Part shown: piece by piece, positions 16,963 through 24,818 of the stretch
How positions within the stretch are numbered: the first letter of the stretch is position 1
How the letters are laid out: each line of letters starts with the position of its first letter
From: Micromonospora sp. H61
GTDB taxonomy: Bacteria > Actinomycetota > Actinomycetes > Mycobacteriales > Micromonosporaceae
Direction: 5' to 3'
Assembly: GCF_018070325.1 (NCBI RefSeq)
Contig: NZ_JAGPXY010000037.1
Coordinates: 1-58,375, forward strand
Length of the DNA: 58,375 nucleotides
Program-made: the position numbers and the translations under genes
Notes under the pieces: generated by a model
Databases searched by the model: none
Told to the model about the DNA's origin: nothing
Seen by the model: the letters and a program-made list of their open reading frames with translations, nothing else

Positions 16963-17958
16963 ATGGCAGTGCACCCGGAGGTGGCGGCCTACCGGGCGGC
17001 CCGTGCCGCGGCCGGCACCCCGCCGCTGTACGCACAGACCCTCTCCGAGGCGCGCGCCGCGGACCTGGCCGCGATCCGCGCCGGCAGCGGCGCGGTCGAG
17101 CCGGTGACCGAGGTACGCGACGAGCGGATCCCCGGGCCCGCCGGTGAGCTGCGGCTGCGGGTGTACCGGCCGACCGGGTCGGGTCCGCTGCCCACCCTGC
17201 TGTACTTCTTCGGCGGCGGCTGGACGCTCGGCAGCATCGACACCGCCGACGGCATCTGCCGGCGGCTGGCCAACGCCGTGCCCTGTCAGGTGATCACCGT
17301 CGGCTACCGCCTCGCCCCGGAGCACCCCTTCCCGGCTGCGGTGCACGACTGCCACGCCGCCACCTCGTGGATCGCCCGGCACGCCGACGAGCTGGGAGTG
17401 GACCCGACCCGGCTGGCGGTGGGAGGCGACAGCGCCGGCGGGAACCTGGCCGCCGCGGTCACCCTGCTCAGCCGTACGGACGGGCCGCCGCTCGCCGCGC
17501 AGTTGCTGGTCTATCCGAACACCGACCAGAGCGGCGAACCGGCCGGGGACGACGACCCGGCGCTGTTCAACAGCCGTTCGGTCGCCTGGTACCGGACGCA
17601 CTACCTGGCCGATCCGGCGTACGCGAAGGATCCGCTGGCCTCGCCGCTGCTCGCCGACGACCTGTCCGGGTTGCCGCCGGCGCTGGTGGTCACCGCCGAA
17701 CTGGATCCCCTGTGCGCCGAGGGGCAGCGGTACGCCGAGCGGCTGCGCGACGCTGGTGTGTCCACCCGGCTGGAGCACTACCCGAGCATGATCCACGGGT
17801 TCTTCGCCATGCCGGGCACCTTCACCGACGGTCGGCGCGCGCAGGAAAGCGCCGCGGCCTTCCTCCGCGAGCGCTTCGGACTGCCGGCCGGGCCGGGCGG
17901 GGTGGATGAGCCGGCCGAGCCGGATGCCGCGACGGGTCCGGGGCCGGGCGATGGGTGA
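16963..17958 (+). CDS. HSL-family alpha/beta hydrolase with altered HGGG motif
   Basis: A 331-residue hormone-sensitive-lipase-type esterase. The triad is Ser157 (GGDSAGGN), Asp248 (TAELDPLC) and His278 (MIHGFF). The oxyanion motif that is normally HGGGW reads FGGGW, with Phe83 in the His position; the glycines remain. The ATG at 16963 has AGGAG 4 nt upstream; a GTG at 16948 inside the P450 gene is less likely. The gene overlaps hmo by 8 bp. A role as product-release or protecting-group esterase in Hpg-product maturation is a guess from context. Confidence 0.85.
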   Translation: MAVHPEVAAYRAARAAAGTPPLYAQTLSEARAADLAAIRAGSGAVEPVTEVRDERIPGPAGELRLRVYRPTGSGPLPTLLYFFGGGWTLGSIDTADGICRRLANAVPCQVITVGYRLAPEHPFPAAVHDCHAATSWIARHADELGVDPTRLAVGGDSAGGNLAAAVTLLSRTDGPPLAAQLLVYPNTDQSGEPAGDDDPALFNSRSVAWYRTHYLADPAYAKDPLASPLLADDLSGLPPALVVTAELDPLCAEGQRYAERLRDAGVSTRLEHYPSMIHGFFAMPGTFTDGRRAQESAAAFLRERFGLPAGPGGVDEPAEPDAATGPGPGDG

Positions 17959-19054
17959 GCGGGTGTTTGCCGACCTGCCGGCCGTGTCGCTCGCCGACTA
18001 CGCCGAGCGGGCCCGGGCCGTGCTGCCGCCGGACGTGTGGGACTACCTGGCCGGCGGCAGCGCGTCCGAGGTGACCCTCGCCGCGAACCGTCGCGCGCTG
18101 GACCGGGTCGCGGTGCTGCCCCGGGTGCTGCGCGGGGTGGACACCGTCGACCTCGGCACCCACCTGCTCGGCCGGCGGTACGCCATGCCGGTCGGGGTGG
18201 CGCCGATGGCGTACCAGCGGTTGGTGCACCCGGACGGAGAACTGGGTCTGGCGGCGGCGGCCGGCGCGGCAGGGATCCCGTACCTTGCCAGCACGCTGGG
18301 CAGCACCCCCATCGAACAGGTCACCGGGGTGGGCGCGGACGTCTGGTTCCAGCTCTACTGGCTGCGCGACCGGGCGCTCGTCCGCGACCTGCTGGACCGG
18401 GTCGTCGCGGCCGGGTGCCGGGCGCTGGTGGTCACCGTGGACGTCCCGGTGCTCGGCCGACGTCCCCGGGACCTGCGCAACGCGTTCCGGCTGCCGACCG
18501 AGGTGGTCGCCGCGAACCTCCCCGACGGTCGCGACGCGCTGGCGCACGCCGGTGCGCCCGGGGTGTCCGCGATCGCCGCGCACACCGCCGCGTCGTTCGC
18601 GCCGGCGCTGCGCTGGGCGGACCTGGCGTGGCTGCGCGAGCAGGTCGACCTGCCGCTGGTGGTCAAGGGGCTGCTGGACCCGCGCGACGCGACCGAGGCG
18701 GTACGGGTCGGCGCGGACGCGGTGGTCGTCTCCAACCACGGCGGGCGGCAACTGGACGGCTCACCGGCGAGCGTCACCATGCTGCCGCAGGTCGTCGACG
18801 TGGTCGGGGACGACTGCCAGGTGCTGCTGGACAGCGGCATCCGGTGCGGCACCGACGTGCTGCGGGCGCTGGCGTTGGGTGCGGCCGGGGTGCTGGTCGG
18901 CCGGCCGCTGCTCTGGGCCCTCGCAGCCGGTGGCGAACCGGCCGCCCGGGACGCGTTGGGGCTGCTCGTGGCCGAGTTGACCGACGCGCTCATCCTGGCC
19001 GGCTGCGCCGACGTGGTGGCGGCCGGCGAGCTGCGCACCCTCGGGGTCGGCTGA
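17951..19054 (+). CDS. hmo: 4-hydroxymandelate oxidase (FMN-dependent 2-hydroxyacid oxidase)
   Basis: A 367-residue FMN TIM-barrel enzyme that oxidises 4-hydroxymandelate to 4-hydroxyphenylglyoxylate. The catalytic His263 lies in VVVSNHGGRQLDG; VGVAPMAYQ, FQLYWLRD and VTVDVPVLGRRPRDLRN are FMN/substrate segments of the lactate-oxidase/mandelate-oxidase family; DSGIRCGTDVLRALALGA binds phosphate. The family contains lactate and glycolate oxidases too; I name it Hmo because hmaS and hpgT share the cluster and hpgT follows after 3 bp. The ATG at 17951 overlaps the esterase gene. Confidence 0.85.
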   Translation: MGERVFADLPAVSLADYAERARAVLPPDVWDYLAGGSASEVTLAANRRALDRVAVLPRVLRGVDTVDLGTHLLGRRYAMPVGVAPMAYQRLVHPDGELGLAAAAGAAGIPYLASTLGSTPIEQVTGVGADVWFQLYWLRDRALVRDLLDRVVAAGCRALVVTVDVPVLGRRPRDLRNAFRLPTEVVAANLPDGRDALAHAGAPGVSAIAAHTAASFAPALRWADLAWLREQVDLPLVVKGLLDPRDATEAVRVGADAVVVSNHGGRQLDGSPASVTMLPQVVDVVGDDCQVLLDSGIRCGTDVLRALALGAAGVLVGRPLLWALAAGGEPAARDALGLLVAELTDALILAGCADVVAAGELRTLGVG

Positions 19055-19057
19055 GCG

Positions 19058-20383
19058 ATGGCCGCCGGCGAACCGGTCGACCTGAGCGTCGCCGACCTGC
19101 ACCCCGCGCTGGGCGATCCGGCGCTGACCTCGATGAACTTCCTCAACGAGGTGTCCGAGCGCTACCCGGCGGCGGTGTCCCTCGCGGCCGGCCGGCCGTA
19201 CGAGGAGTTCTTCGACCTCGCGGCGGTGCACCGGCACCTGGACACCTTCCACCGGCACCTCGTCGACGACCTGGGGCACCGACCCGAGCAGGCCCGGCGG
19301 CTGCTGCTGCAGTACGGCCGGACCAAGGGCATCGTGCACCACCTGATCGCCCGCAACCTCGCGGTCGATGAGGGGATCACCGTCGACCCGGAGGACGTGG
19401 TGGTGACCGTCGGCTGCCAGGAGGCGATGTTCCTGGTGTTGCGGGCGCTGCGGGCCGGGCCGACGGACGTGCTGCTCGCGGTCGCCCCGACGTACGTCGG
19501 GCTGACCGGGGCGGCCCGGCTGGTGGACCTGCCGGTGTGGCCGGTCGCGAGTGGGTCGGCCGGGGTCGACCTGGCCGACCTGGCCGCCCAGGTGCGCCGG
19601 GCGCGGGCGGCGGGGCTGCGGCCGCGCGCCTGCTACCTGATGCCGGACTTCGCCAACCCCTCCGGGGTCAGCATCGACGCCGCACACCGGCAACGGCTGC
19701 TGGACCTGGCCGGGCAGGAGGATCTGCTGCTGCTGGAGGACAACCCGTACGGTCTGTTCCACAGCGACGACGGGCCGCGCCCGCCCACCCTGAAGGCGTT
19801 GGACACCGGGCGGCGGGTCGTCTACCTCGGCTCGTTCGCCAAGACCGTGCTCCCTGGCGCACGGGTCGGGTACGTCGTCGCCGACCAGCGGGTTGCCGGC
19901 CCGGACGGGCGGGTCGGCCCGTTCGCCGACCAACTCGCCATGATCAAGAGCATGGTCACTGTGAACACGTCGCCGATCGCGCAGGCGGTGATCGGTGGCC
20001 GGCTGCTGGAGCACGGATGCAGCCTGGTGGCCGCGAACACCCGGGAGCGGTCCGCGTACACCCGGAATCTGCGCCACCTGGTGGCCGGCCTCACCCGGCG
20101 CTTTCCGGCTCAGCCGGACCGGCCCGCGGTGCGGTGGACGGTGCCGGCCGGCGGGTTCTTCGTGGTGGTGACCGTGCCGTTCCCGGTCGACGACGCGCTG
20201 CTGGACCGCTCGGGGCGCGACTACGGGGTGCTGTGGACGCCGATGGCGCACTTCTACGACGACAGCGTGCCGGTCCACGCGTTGCGGTTGTCGGTCAGCG
20301 CTGTCACACCGGAGCAGATCGACGTCGGGCTGGACCGCCTCGCGGCGCTGATCACCGACGAGTTGACTCGCCGGGCGGGTTGA
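19058..20383 (+). CDS. hpgT: 4-hydroxyphenylglycine aminotransferase
   Basis: A 441-residue PLP aminotransferase of fold type I. The opening segment DLHPALGDPALTSMNFLNEV and AAGRPYEEFFD is very like HpgT of glycopeptide clusters as I recall it. The PLP lysine is Lys262 in GSFAKTVLPGARVGYV, and LEDNPYGLF provides the pyridine/phenol contacts. It converts 4-hydroxyphenylglyoxylate to Hpg, classically with tyrosine as donor, which regenerates 4-hydroxyphenylpyruvate for HmaS; this could explain why no prephenate dehydrogenase gene is present here. It is the last gene of operon C; unrelated genes follow. Confidence 0.88.
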   Translation: MAAGEPVDLSVADLHPALGDPALTSMNFLNEVSERYPAAVSLAAGRPYEEFFDLAAVHRHLDTFHRHLVDDLGHRPEQARRLLLQYGRTKGIVHHLIARNLAVDEGITVDPEDVVVTVGCQEAMFLVLRALRAGPTDVLLAVAPTYVGLTGAARLVDLPVWPVASGSAGVDLADLAAQVRRARAAGLRPRACYLMPDFANPSGVSIDAAHRQRLLDLAGQEDLLLLEDNPYGLFHSDDGPRPPTLKALDTGRRVVYLGSFAKTVLPGARVGYVVADQRVAGPDGRVGPFADQLAMIKSMVTVNTSPIAQAVIGGRLLEHGCSLVAANTRERSAYTRNLRHLVAGLTRRFPAQPDRPAVRWTVPAGGFFVVVTVPFPVDDALLDRSGRDYGVLWTPMAHFYDDSVPVHALRLSVSAVTPEQIDVGLDRLAALITDELTRRAG

Positions 20384-20459
20384 CACACCGCGTTCATCGG
20401 ATGGCAATGCGCGACGACCCGCGTGCCGCCGTCCTGGTTGGACGGTCATAATAAGCCGC

Positions 20460-20711
20460 ATGGTTGCCTGGGAGTACGCCCTGCTCGTCCGTCGCTATCA
20501 GGGACAGGGCCGCAATTTTCACGTCTCGTTCGTCTGGTACGCGCCGGACGGGTCACGCAAGGACATCACCGCCTACGGCGACACCGCCATCGCGCACCTC
20601 AACCGCGCGGGCCGGGAGGGGTGGGAGTTGGTCTCCGCCGCGGAGGACGTCAACAACGTCCAGGGCAGCACCGAAGTCCACCGCTACCACCTGAAGCGCC
20701 CGATGGACTGA
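20460..20711 (+). CDS. Small DUF4177-like protein
   Basis: An 83-residue protein with the GREGWELVSA segment typical of DUF4177-type proteins and no membrane segment. Function is unknown. It starts at ATG 20460 about 75 bp after hpgT and is followed by the palindromic element at 20717. It probably lies outside the biosynthetic cluster. Confidence 0.65.
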   Translation: MVAWEYALLVRRYQGQGRNFHVSFVWYAPDGSRKDITAYGDTAIAHLNRAGREGWELVSAAEDVNNVQGSTEVHRYHLKRPMD

Positions 20712-20716
20712 GGCCC

Positions 20717-20799
20717 CCGCGTCGATCATGGGGTTGTGGTGGTGGACGAAAGTCGTGCACCAGCCCGGATCGGGCACCACAACTCCATGATCGACGCGG
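20717..20799. repeat. Long inverted repeat, 25-bp arms, possible MITE-like element or terminator
   Basis: Arm one (20717-20741, starting CCGCGTCGATCATGG) and arm two (20775-20799) are reverse complements with a single G-T-compatible mismatch. The centre contains a smaller palindrome, GCCCG-GAT-CGGGC (20763-20775). It lies between convergent genes (the DUF4177 gene and glyA), so it may also serve as a two-way terminator. A TCGATCATG core recurs in the other intergenic repeat near 37570. Confidence 0.75.
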
Positions 20800-20806
20800 T
20801 CGAGGG

Positions 20807-22243
20807 CTAGCTCAGGTCGATGCCGGGGTAGAGGGGGTACGTGGCCAGCAGGTCGGTGGCCTGGCGGGCCACCTTGTCGGCCAGGCCGGCGTCCAGGTTG
20901 TACTTCGCCTTCGACGGGGTGCCGTCGGCGTTGGCGCCGGCGGTGGTCTGGGTCAGCACGGTGTGGATCAGCTCGGCGGTCTGGTCCATCTCGGCGGTGC
21001 CCAGGCCCCGGGTGGTCAGCGCCGGGGTGCCGATCCGGATGCCGGACGTGTACCAGGCGCCGTTCGGGTCCTGCGGGACCGAGTTGCGGTTGGTGACGAT
21101 GCCCGAGTCGAGCAGGGCCTGCTCGGCCTGCCGGCCGGTGAGCCCGTAGCCGGACACGTCGATCAGCACCAGGTGGTTGTCGGTGCCGCCGGTGACCAGC
21201 GTTGCGCCCCGGCTCAGCAGCCCCTCGGCGAGCGCCTTCGCGTTGTCGACGATCCGCTGGGCGTAGTCGGCGAAGTCGGGCCGGCGGGCCTCGGCGAGCG
21301 CGACCGCCTTGGCGGCCATCACGTGCGGCAGCGGGCCGCCGAGCACCATCGGGCAGCCCCGGTCGACCTGGTCGGCCAACTCCGGCTGGCAGAGCACCAT
21401 GCCGCCGCGCGGGCCGCGCAACGACTTGTGCGTGGTGGTCGTGACGATGTGCGCGTGCGGCACCGGGTCGAAGTCGCCGGTGAACACCTTGCCGGCCACC
21501 AGGCCCGCGAAGTGCGCCATGTCGACCATGAAGGTGGCGCCGACCGAGTCGGCGATCTCGCGCAGGATTCGGAAGTTCACCTTCCGGGGGTACGCCGAGT
21601 AGCCGCCCACCAGGATCAGCGGCTTGAACTCGCGGGCGGCCTCGGCCACCCGGTCGTAGTCGATCAGGCCGGTCGCCGGGTCGGTGCCGTAGCTGCGCTG
21701 GTCGAACATCTTGCCGGAGATGTTCGGCCGGAAACCGTGGGTGAGGTGGCCGCCGGCGTCCAGCGACATGCCGAGCATCCGCTGGTTGCCCAGCTCGCGG
21801 CGCAGCGCGAACCAGTCGGCCTCGGTGAGGTCGTTGACCTGGCGGACCTGGGCCTTCTTCAGGGCGGGGGACTCCACCCGGTCGGCCAGCACCGCCCAGA
21901 AGGCGACCAGGTTGGCATCGATGCCCGAGTGCGGCTGCACGTACGCGTGCGCGGCGCCGAACAGCTCCCGGGCGTGCTCGGCGGCGAGCGCCTCGACGGT
22001 GTCGACGTTCTGGCAGCCGGCGTAGAAGCGGCGGCCGACGGTGCCCTCGGCGTACTTGTCACTGAACCAGTTGCCCATGGCCAGCAGGGTCGCCGGGGAG
22101 GCGTAGTTTTCGCTGGCGATCAGCTTGAGCGACTCCCGCTGGTCGGTCAGCTCGGCGCCGATGGCGTCGGCGACCCGCGGCTCGACAGCCCGGATCACCT
22201 CAAGGGCACTCCGGAATGCGGTGGACTCGGCGTTGCGGGACAT
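20807..22243 (-). CDS. glyA: Serine hydroxymethyltransferase, long actinobacterial form
   Basis: A 478-residue SHMT interconverting serine and glycine with tetrahydrofolate, in the cytoplasm. Diagnostic segments are IASENYASPATL, the PLP lysine in TTTTHKSLRGPRGG and SGIRIGTPALTTRG. It is about 50 residues longer than the usual 420-430, with extra sequence around ALKKAQVRQVNDLTEADW, as in the second GlyA of streptomycetes. The ATG at 22243 has GGAGGTCGC upstream. The leader contains a ZTP riboswitch, so expression should rise when folate one-carbon units are short. Confidence 0.95.
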   Translation of the reverse strand: MSRNAESTAFRSALEVIRAVEPRVADAIGAELTDQRESLKLIASENYASPATLLAMGNWFSDKYAEGTVGRRFYAGCQNVDTVEALAAEHARELFGAAHAYVQPHSGIDANLVAFWAVLADRVESPALKKAQVRQVNDLTEADWFALRRELGNQRMLGMSLDAGGHLTHGFRPNISGKMFDQRSYGTDPATGLIDYDRVAEAAREFKPLILVGGYSAYPRKVNFRILREIADSVGATFMVDMAHFAGLVAGKVFTGDFDPVPHAHIVTTTTHKSLRGPRGGMVLCQPELADQVDRGCPMVLGGPLPHVMAAKAVALAEARRPDFADYAQRIVDNAKALAEGLLSRGATLVTGGTDNHLVLIDVSGYGLTGRQAEQALLDSGIVTNRNSVPQDPNGAWYTSGIRIGTPALTTRGLGTAEMDQTAELIHTVLTQTTAGANADGTPSKAKYNLDAGLADKVARQATDLLATYPLYPGIDLS

Positions 22244-22268
22244 GCGACCTCCAACAGACGTGCGGGAA

Positions 22269-22350
22269 GGCCCAGGCGCTCGGCAAACGTCCACGTGACG
22301 AGGCCGCTCCCCGATGGTTCTCCATCCCCACGCGCCAGTAACGGCCCGGG
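22269..22350 (-). promoter_or_regulatory. ZTP (pfl) riboswitch upstream of glyA
   Basis: Read on the minus strand the leader holds the conserved blocks of the pfl motif in order: ACTGGCG, AACCATCGGGGAGCGG, then GCCGAGCGCCTGGGCC. P1 can form between GGCCG and CGGCC, and a hairpin between GATGG and CCATC; the late CGCC can pair with the early GGCG as the pseudoknot. ZTP riboswitches normally control purine and one-carbon genes including glyA, which fits. The aptamer ends about 25 nt before the start codon, so a translational (SD-masking) output is plausible. Confidence 0.85.
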
Positions 22351-22366
22351 AGGATCCTACCGGGCC
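22343..22366 (-). repeat. Hairpin overlapping the 5' strand of riboswitch P1
   Basis: GGCCCGG (22343-22349) and CCGGGCC (22360-22366) form a hairpin that, on the minus strand, immediately precedes and partly uses the P1 5' strand of the ZTP aptamer. It could compete with aptamer folding. Confidence 0.5.
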
Positions 22367-22501
22367 GGAGCCGGCCGTTCGGGCCACCCTCCGGGAGGCG
22401 ACCCCGCCGACGTGATTGGGCGGTGCGTCGCGGGGCACACGGTAGGAGACCACCGCACCGTCACGGGTGCGGCCAGGGTTCGCACAGAAGGAGTCGAGAA
22501 C

Positions 22502-23308
22502 ATGACCACACCCACCTCCGACCGGCCGCTCGCCCTGGTGACCGGCGCCTCCAGCGGGATCGGGTACGAGCTGGCGGCGCAGTTCGTCGAGCACGGCTTC
22601 GACCTGGTGATCGCGGCCGAGGACGACGGCATCGAGCTGGCCGCGCAGAAGCTGCGCCGCGACGGCGGCCCGCAGATCTGGTCGGTCCGCGTCGACCTGG
22701 CCCGCGAGCAGGGCGTGTCGGAACTGGTGGCGGCCGTCACCGCGACCGGACGGCCGCTGGACGCGCTGGCGCTCAACGCCGGCCGGGGCGCCGGTGGCGC
22801 CTTCGTCGGCGGCACCGACCTCGCTGACGAGTTGGAGATCGTCGACCTCAACGTGCGCTCGACGGTGCACCTGGCGAAGCGGCTGCTGCCCGGGATGGTC
22901 GAGCGGGGCGCGGGCCGGGTCCTCTTCACCTCGTCGATCGCCTCCACCATGCCGGGGCCGTTCCAGGCGGTCTACAACGCGTCGAAGTCGTTCGTGCAGT
23001 CCTTCGCCGAGGCGCTGCGCAACGAGTTGAAGGACACCGGCGTCACGGTGACCTCGCTAATGCCCGGGCCGACCGACACGGAGTTCTTCGACCGCGCCGA
23101 CATGGAGGACACCCGGGTGGGCTCGGGCAGGAAGGACGACCCGGCGAAGGTCGCCGAGCAGGGCTTCGAGGCGATGATGAGGGGTGATCAGACGATCACC
23201 GCCGGCTCGCTGATGAACAAGGTGCAGACCGCCGCCGGCAAGATCATTCCGGACAAGCTCAAGTCCGAGCAGCACCGCCGGATGGCCGAGCCGGGCTCGG
23301 GCAGCTGA
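22502..23308 (+). CDS. Short-chain dehydrogenase/reductase
   Basis: A classical SDR of 268 residues. The NAD(P)-binding TGASSGIG is at residues 14-21, NAGRG is the structural motif, and Ser with YNASK gives the catalytic Ser-Tyr-Lys set. MPGPTDTEFFDRADM follows the active site. The ATG at 22502 has GAAGGAG upstream. Substrate unknown. It is divergent from glyA across about 260 bp that holds the riboswitch and presumed promoters, and ends in a strong shared terminator. Confidence 0.9.
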   Translation: MTTPTSDRPLALVTGASSGIGYELAAQFVEHGFDLVIAAEDDGIELAAQKLRRDGGPQIWSVRVDLAREQGVSELVAAVTATGRPLDALALNAGRGAGGAFVGGTDLADELEIVDLNVRSTVHLAKRLLPGMVERGAGRVLFTSSIASTMPGPFQAVYNASKSFVQSFAEALRNELKDTGVTVTSLMPGPTDTEFFDRADMEDTRVGSGRKDDPAKVAEQGFEAMMRGDQTITAGSLMNKVQTAAGKIIPDKLKSEQHRRMAEPGSGS

Positions 23309-23323
23309 CCCGTGGCGCGCGAC

Positions 23324-23352
23324 GAAGGGCCCGGCATCGTGCCGGGCCCTTC
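23324..23352. terminator. Two-way terminator between SDR and hemerythrin genes
   Basis: A perfect 13-bp stem, GAAGGGCCCGGCA with its complement, closed by a 3-nt loop between two convergent genes. Confidence 0.85.
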
Positions 23353-23368
23353 GGTGTGAGCGGGTGCC

Positions 23369-23869
23369 TCAGGCCGTCACCGCGTCGAGCGCCTTCTTGA
23401 TCGCCTTCGGTGCGGTGGGGGTACGCGGCGCGTCCGCGCGCAAGGCGATCATCTTCTCGCCGATCTCCTGGAGCTGCTTGCGGCCCAGCGCGTCGCGGAC
23501 CTTGGGGAACCACTCCTGCTCTTCCTCCTCGACGTGGTGGGTGACGTTCTCGATCAGCACTGTCGTCTTGGCGTTGAACCGCTCGTCGTCGGCGTCCATG
23601 CTGGCCAGCTCGGCGCAGAGCACATCGGCGACGTGGTGTTCCTCGTACGACTCGAGGATGTCGTCCTCCAGGTCGGGCAGCAGCCGCCGGACCTCCGGGT
23701 ACATCACCTCGTTCTCCAGATAGGTGTGCACGGTCAGTGCCTCCAGGATCTGGTCCACCAGCTTCTGCCGCTGGCTCGCCGGCCCCTCCTCGGCGTCCTG
23801 GAAGGCAGTGAACAGGCGGCGCATTTCCTTGTGGTCCTCTTTGAGCAGGACGATGGCATCGGTCGACAC
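23369..23869 (-). CDS. Hemerythrin HHE-domain protein
   Basis: A 166-residue four-helix-bundle hemerythrin. His/Glu ligands are visible in LKEDHKEMRRLF, HTYLENEVMYPEV, EEHHVADVL and THHVEEEEQEWFPKV, the two-HHE arrangement binding a di-iron centre. Such cytoplasmic proteins act in oxygen, NO or iron handling. It is a single gene behind the shared terminator. The C-terminal 30 residues are Ala/Pro/Lys-rich and probably disordered. Confidence 0.92.
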   Translation of the reverse strand: MSTDAIVLLKEDHKEMRRLFTAFQDAEEGPASQRQKLVDQILEALTVHTYLENEVMYPEVRRLLPDLEDDILESYEEHHVADVLCAELASMDADDERFNAKTTVLIENVTHHVEEEEQEWFPKVRDALGRKQLQEIGEKMIALRADAPRTPTAPKAIKKALDAVTA

Positions 23870-23948
23870 CGGTATGACCTCCCTGACGAGTCTCGGCTGG
23901 TGGGGTTCCGGTACCCCGACATCGAATGCGGAAACAGGTGAAACCGCC

Positions 23949-24818
23949 TCAGACCATCGCCAGGGTGCGGGGGATCTCGTCGAGCAACTCCCGAGCCAGA
24001 AAGCCGATCCGGCCGTAGCGGGGGATCAGCCGCTGGCCGCTCACCGAGTGCGCGAACGAGCCCCAGCAGGCCGCCTGCGCCGGGTCGGCGCCCCGGGACA
24101 GCAGCCCCGCCAGCAACCCGGCGAGCACGTCCCCGCTGCCGGAGGTGCCCAGCCCGGCGTCGCCGCTCTCCTCCCGCCAACCCCGCCCGTCCGGAGCGGC
24201 CACGTGCCCGTACAGCGACACGACAGCCTCGTACCGCGCGGCCAACTCGGCCGCCTCGGCGTCCAGGTCGTCGCCCGGCTCCCGCCCGAGCAGGTGCCCG
24301 GCCTCGGTGACGTTGGGGGTGAGCACCACGGGCCGACCCGAGCCGACCAGCAGGTCCGGTGCGTGGCTGAGCGCACCGAGGGCGTACGCGTCGAGCACCA
24401 GCGATGTGTCGGGACGGGCCGCCTCCAGAACCAGGCCCAGCAGGCGGTTGGTCTCGTCGATCGCCTTCAAGCCGGGGCCGATCGCCACCACGTCGGCCTG
24501 CGCGACCAGGTCGCCGAGCTGCCCGTCGCGGTCGGCGGCCACCGCGCCGTCGGAGGTCTCCGGCAACCCGACCACCAGCGCCTCGGGCACCTGGATGCTC
24601 AGCGCGGCGGCGGTGGACTCGGCGGCGGCCAACTGGAGCACCCCGGCACCGGCGCGCAGCGCGGCCACCCCGGCGAGCAGCACCGCGCCCGGCGTGAAGC
24701 GGGAACCGCCGACCACCAGCACGGTGCCCCGGCTCTCCTTTCCACCGACCGGAACCGGCAGCGCCCAGTCCCGCAGCAACGCCGGGGTGATCACCTTCAC
24801 CTCAGACCGGCTCGGCAT
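23949..24818 (-). CDS. nnrD: ADP/ATP-dependent NAD(P)HX dehydratase
   Basis: A 289-residue ribokinase-fold repair enzyme that dehydrates the hydrated, damaged forms of NADH and NADPH. GTVLVVGGSRFTPGAVLLAG at the N terminus, VVAIGPGLK, VLDAYAL, LTPNVTEAGHLLG and the catalytic GTSGSGDVLAGLLAGLLSRG are all family motifs. Only the YjeF C-terminal domain is present, without the epimerase half. The ATG at 24818 overlaps the upstream phosphatase gene by 17 bp, so the two are likely co-transcribed. Confidence 0.92.
   Translation of the reverse strand: MPSRSEVKVITPALLRDWALPVPVGGKESRGTVLVVGGSRFTPGAVLLAGVAALRAGAGVLQLAAAESTAAALSIQVPEALVVGLPETSDGAVAADRDGQLGDLVAQADVVAIGPGLKAIDETNRLLGLVLEAARPDTSLVLDAYALGALSHAPDLLVGSGRPVVLTPNVTEAGHLLGREPGDDLDAEAAELAARYEAVVSLYGHVAAPDGRGWREESGDAGLGTSGSGDVLAGLLAGLLSRGADPAQAACWGSFAHSVSGQRLIPRYGRIGFLARELLDEIPRTLAMV

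Noticed and set aside
20384..20459. Cluster regulator or terminator after hpgT
   Set aside because: The short gap shows no clear hairpin and the next gene is not regulatory.
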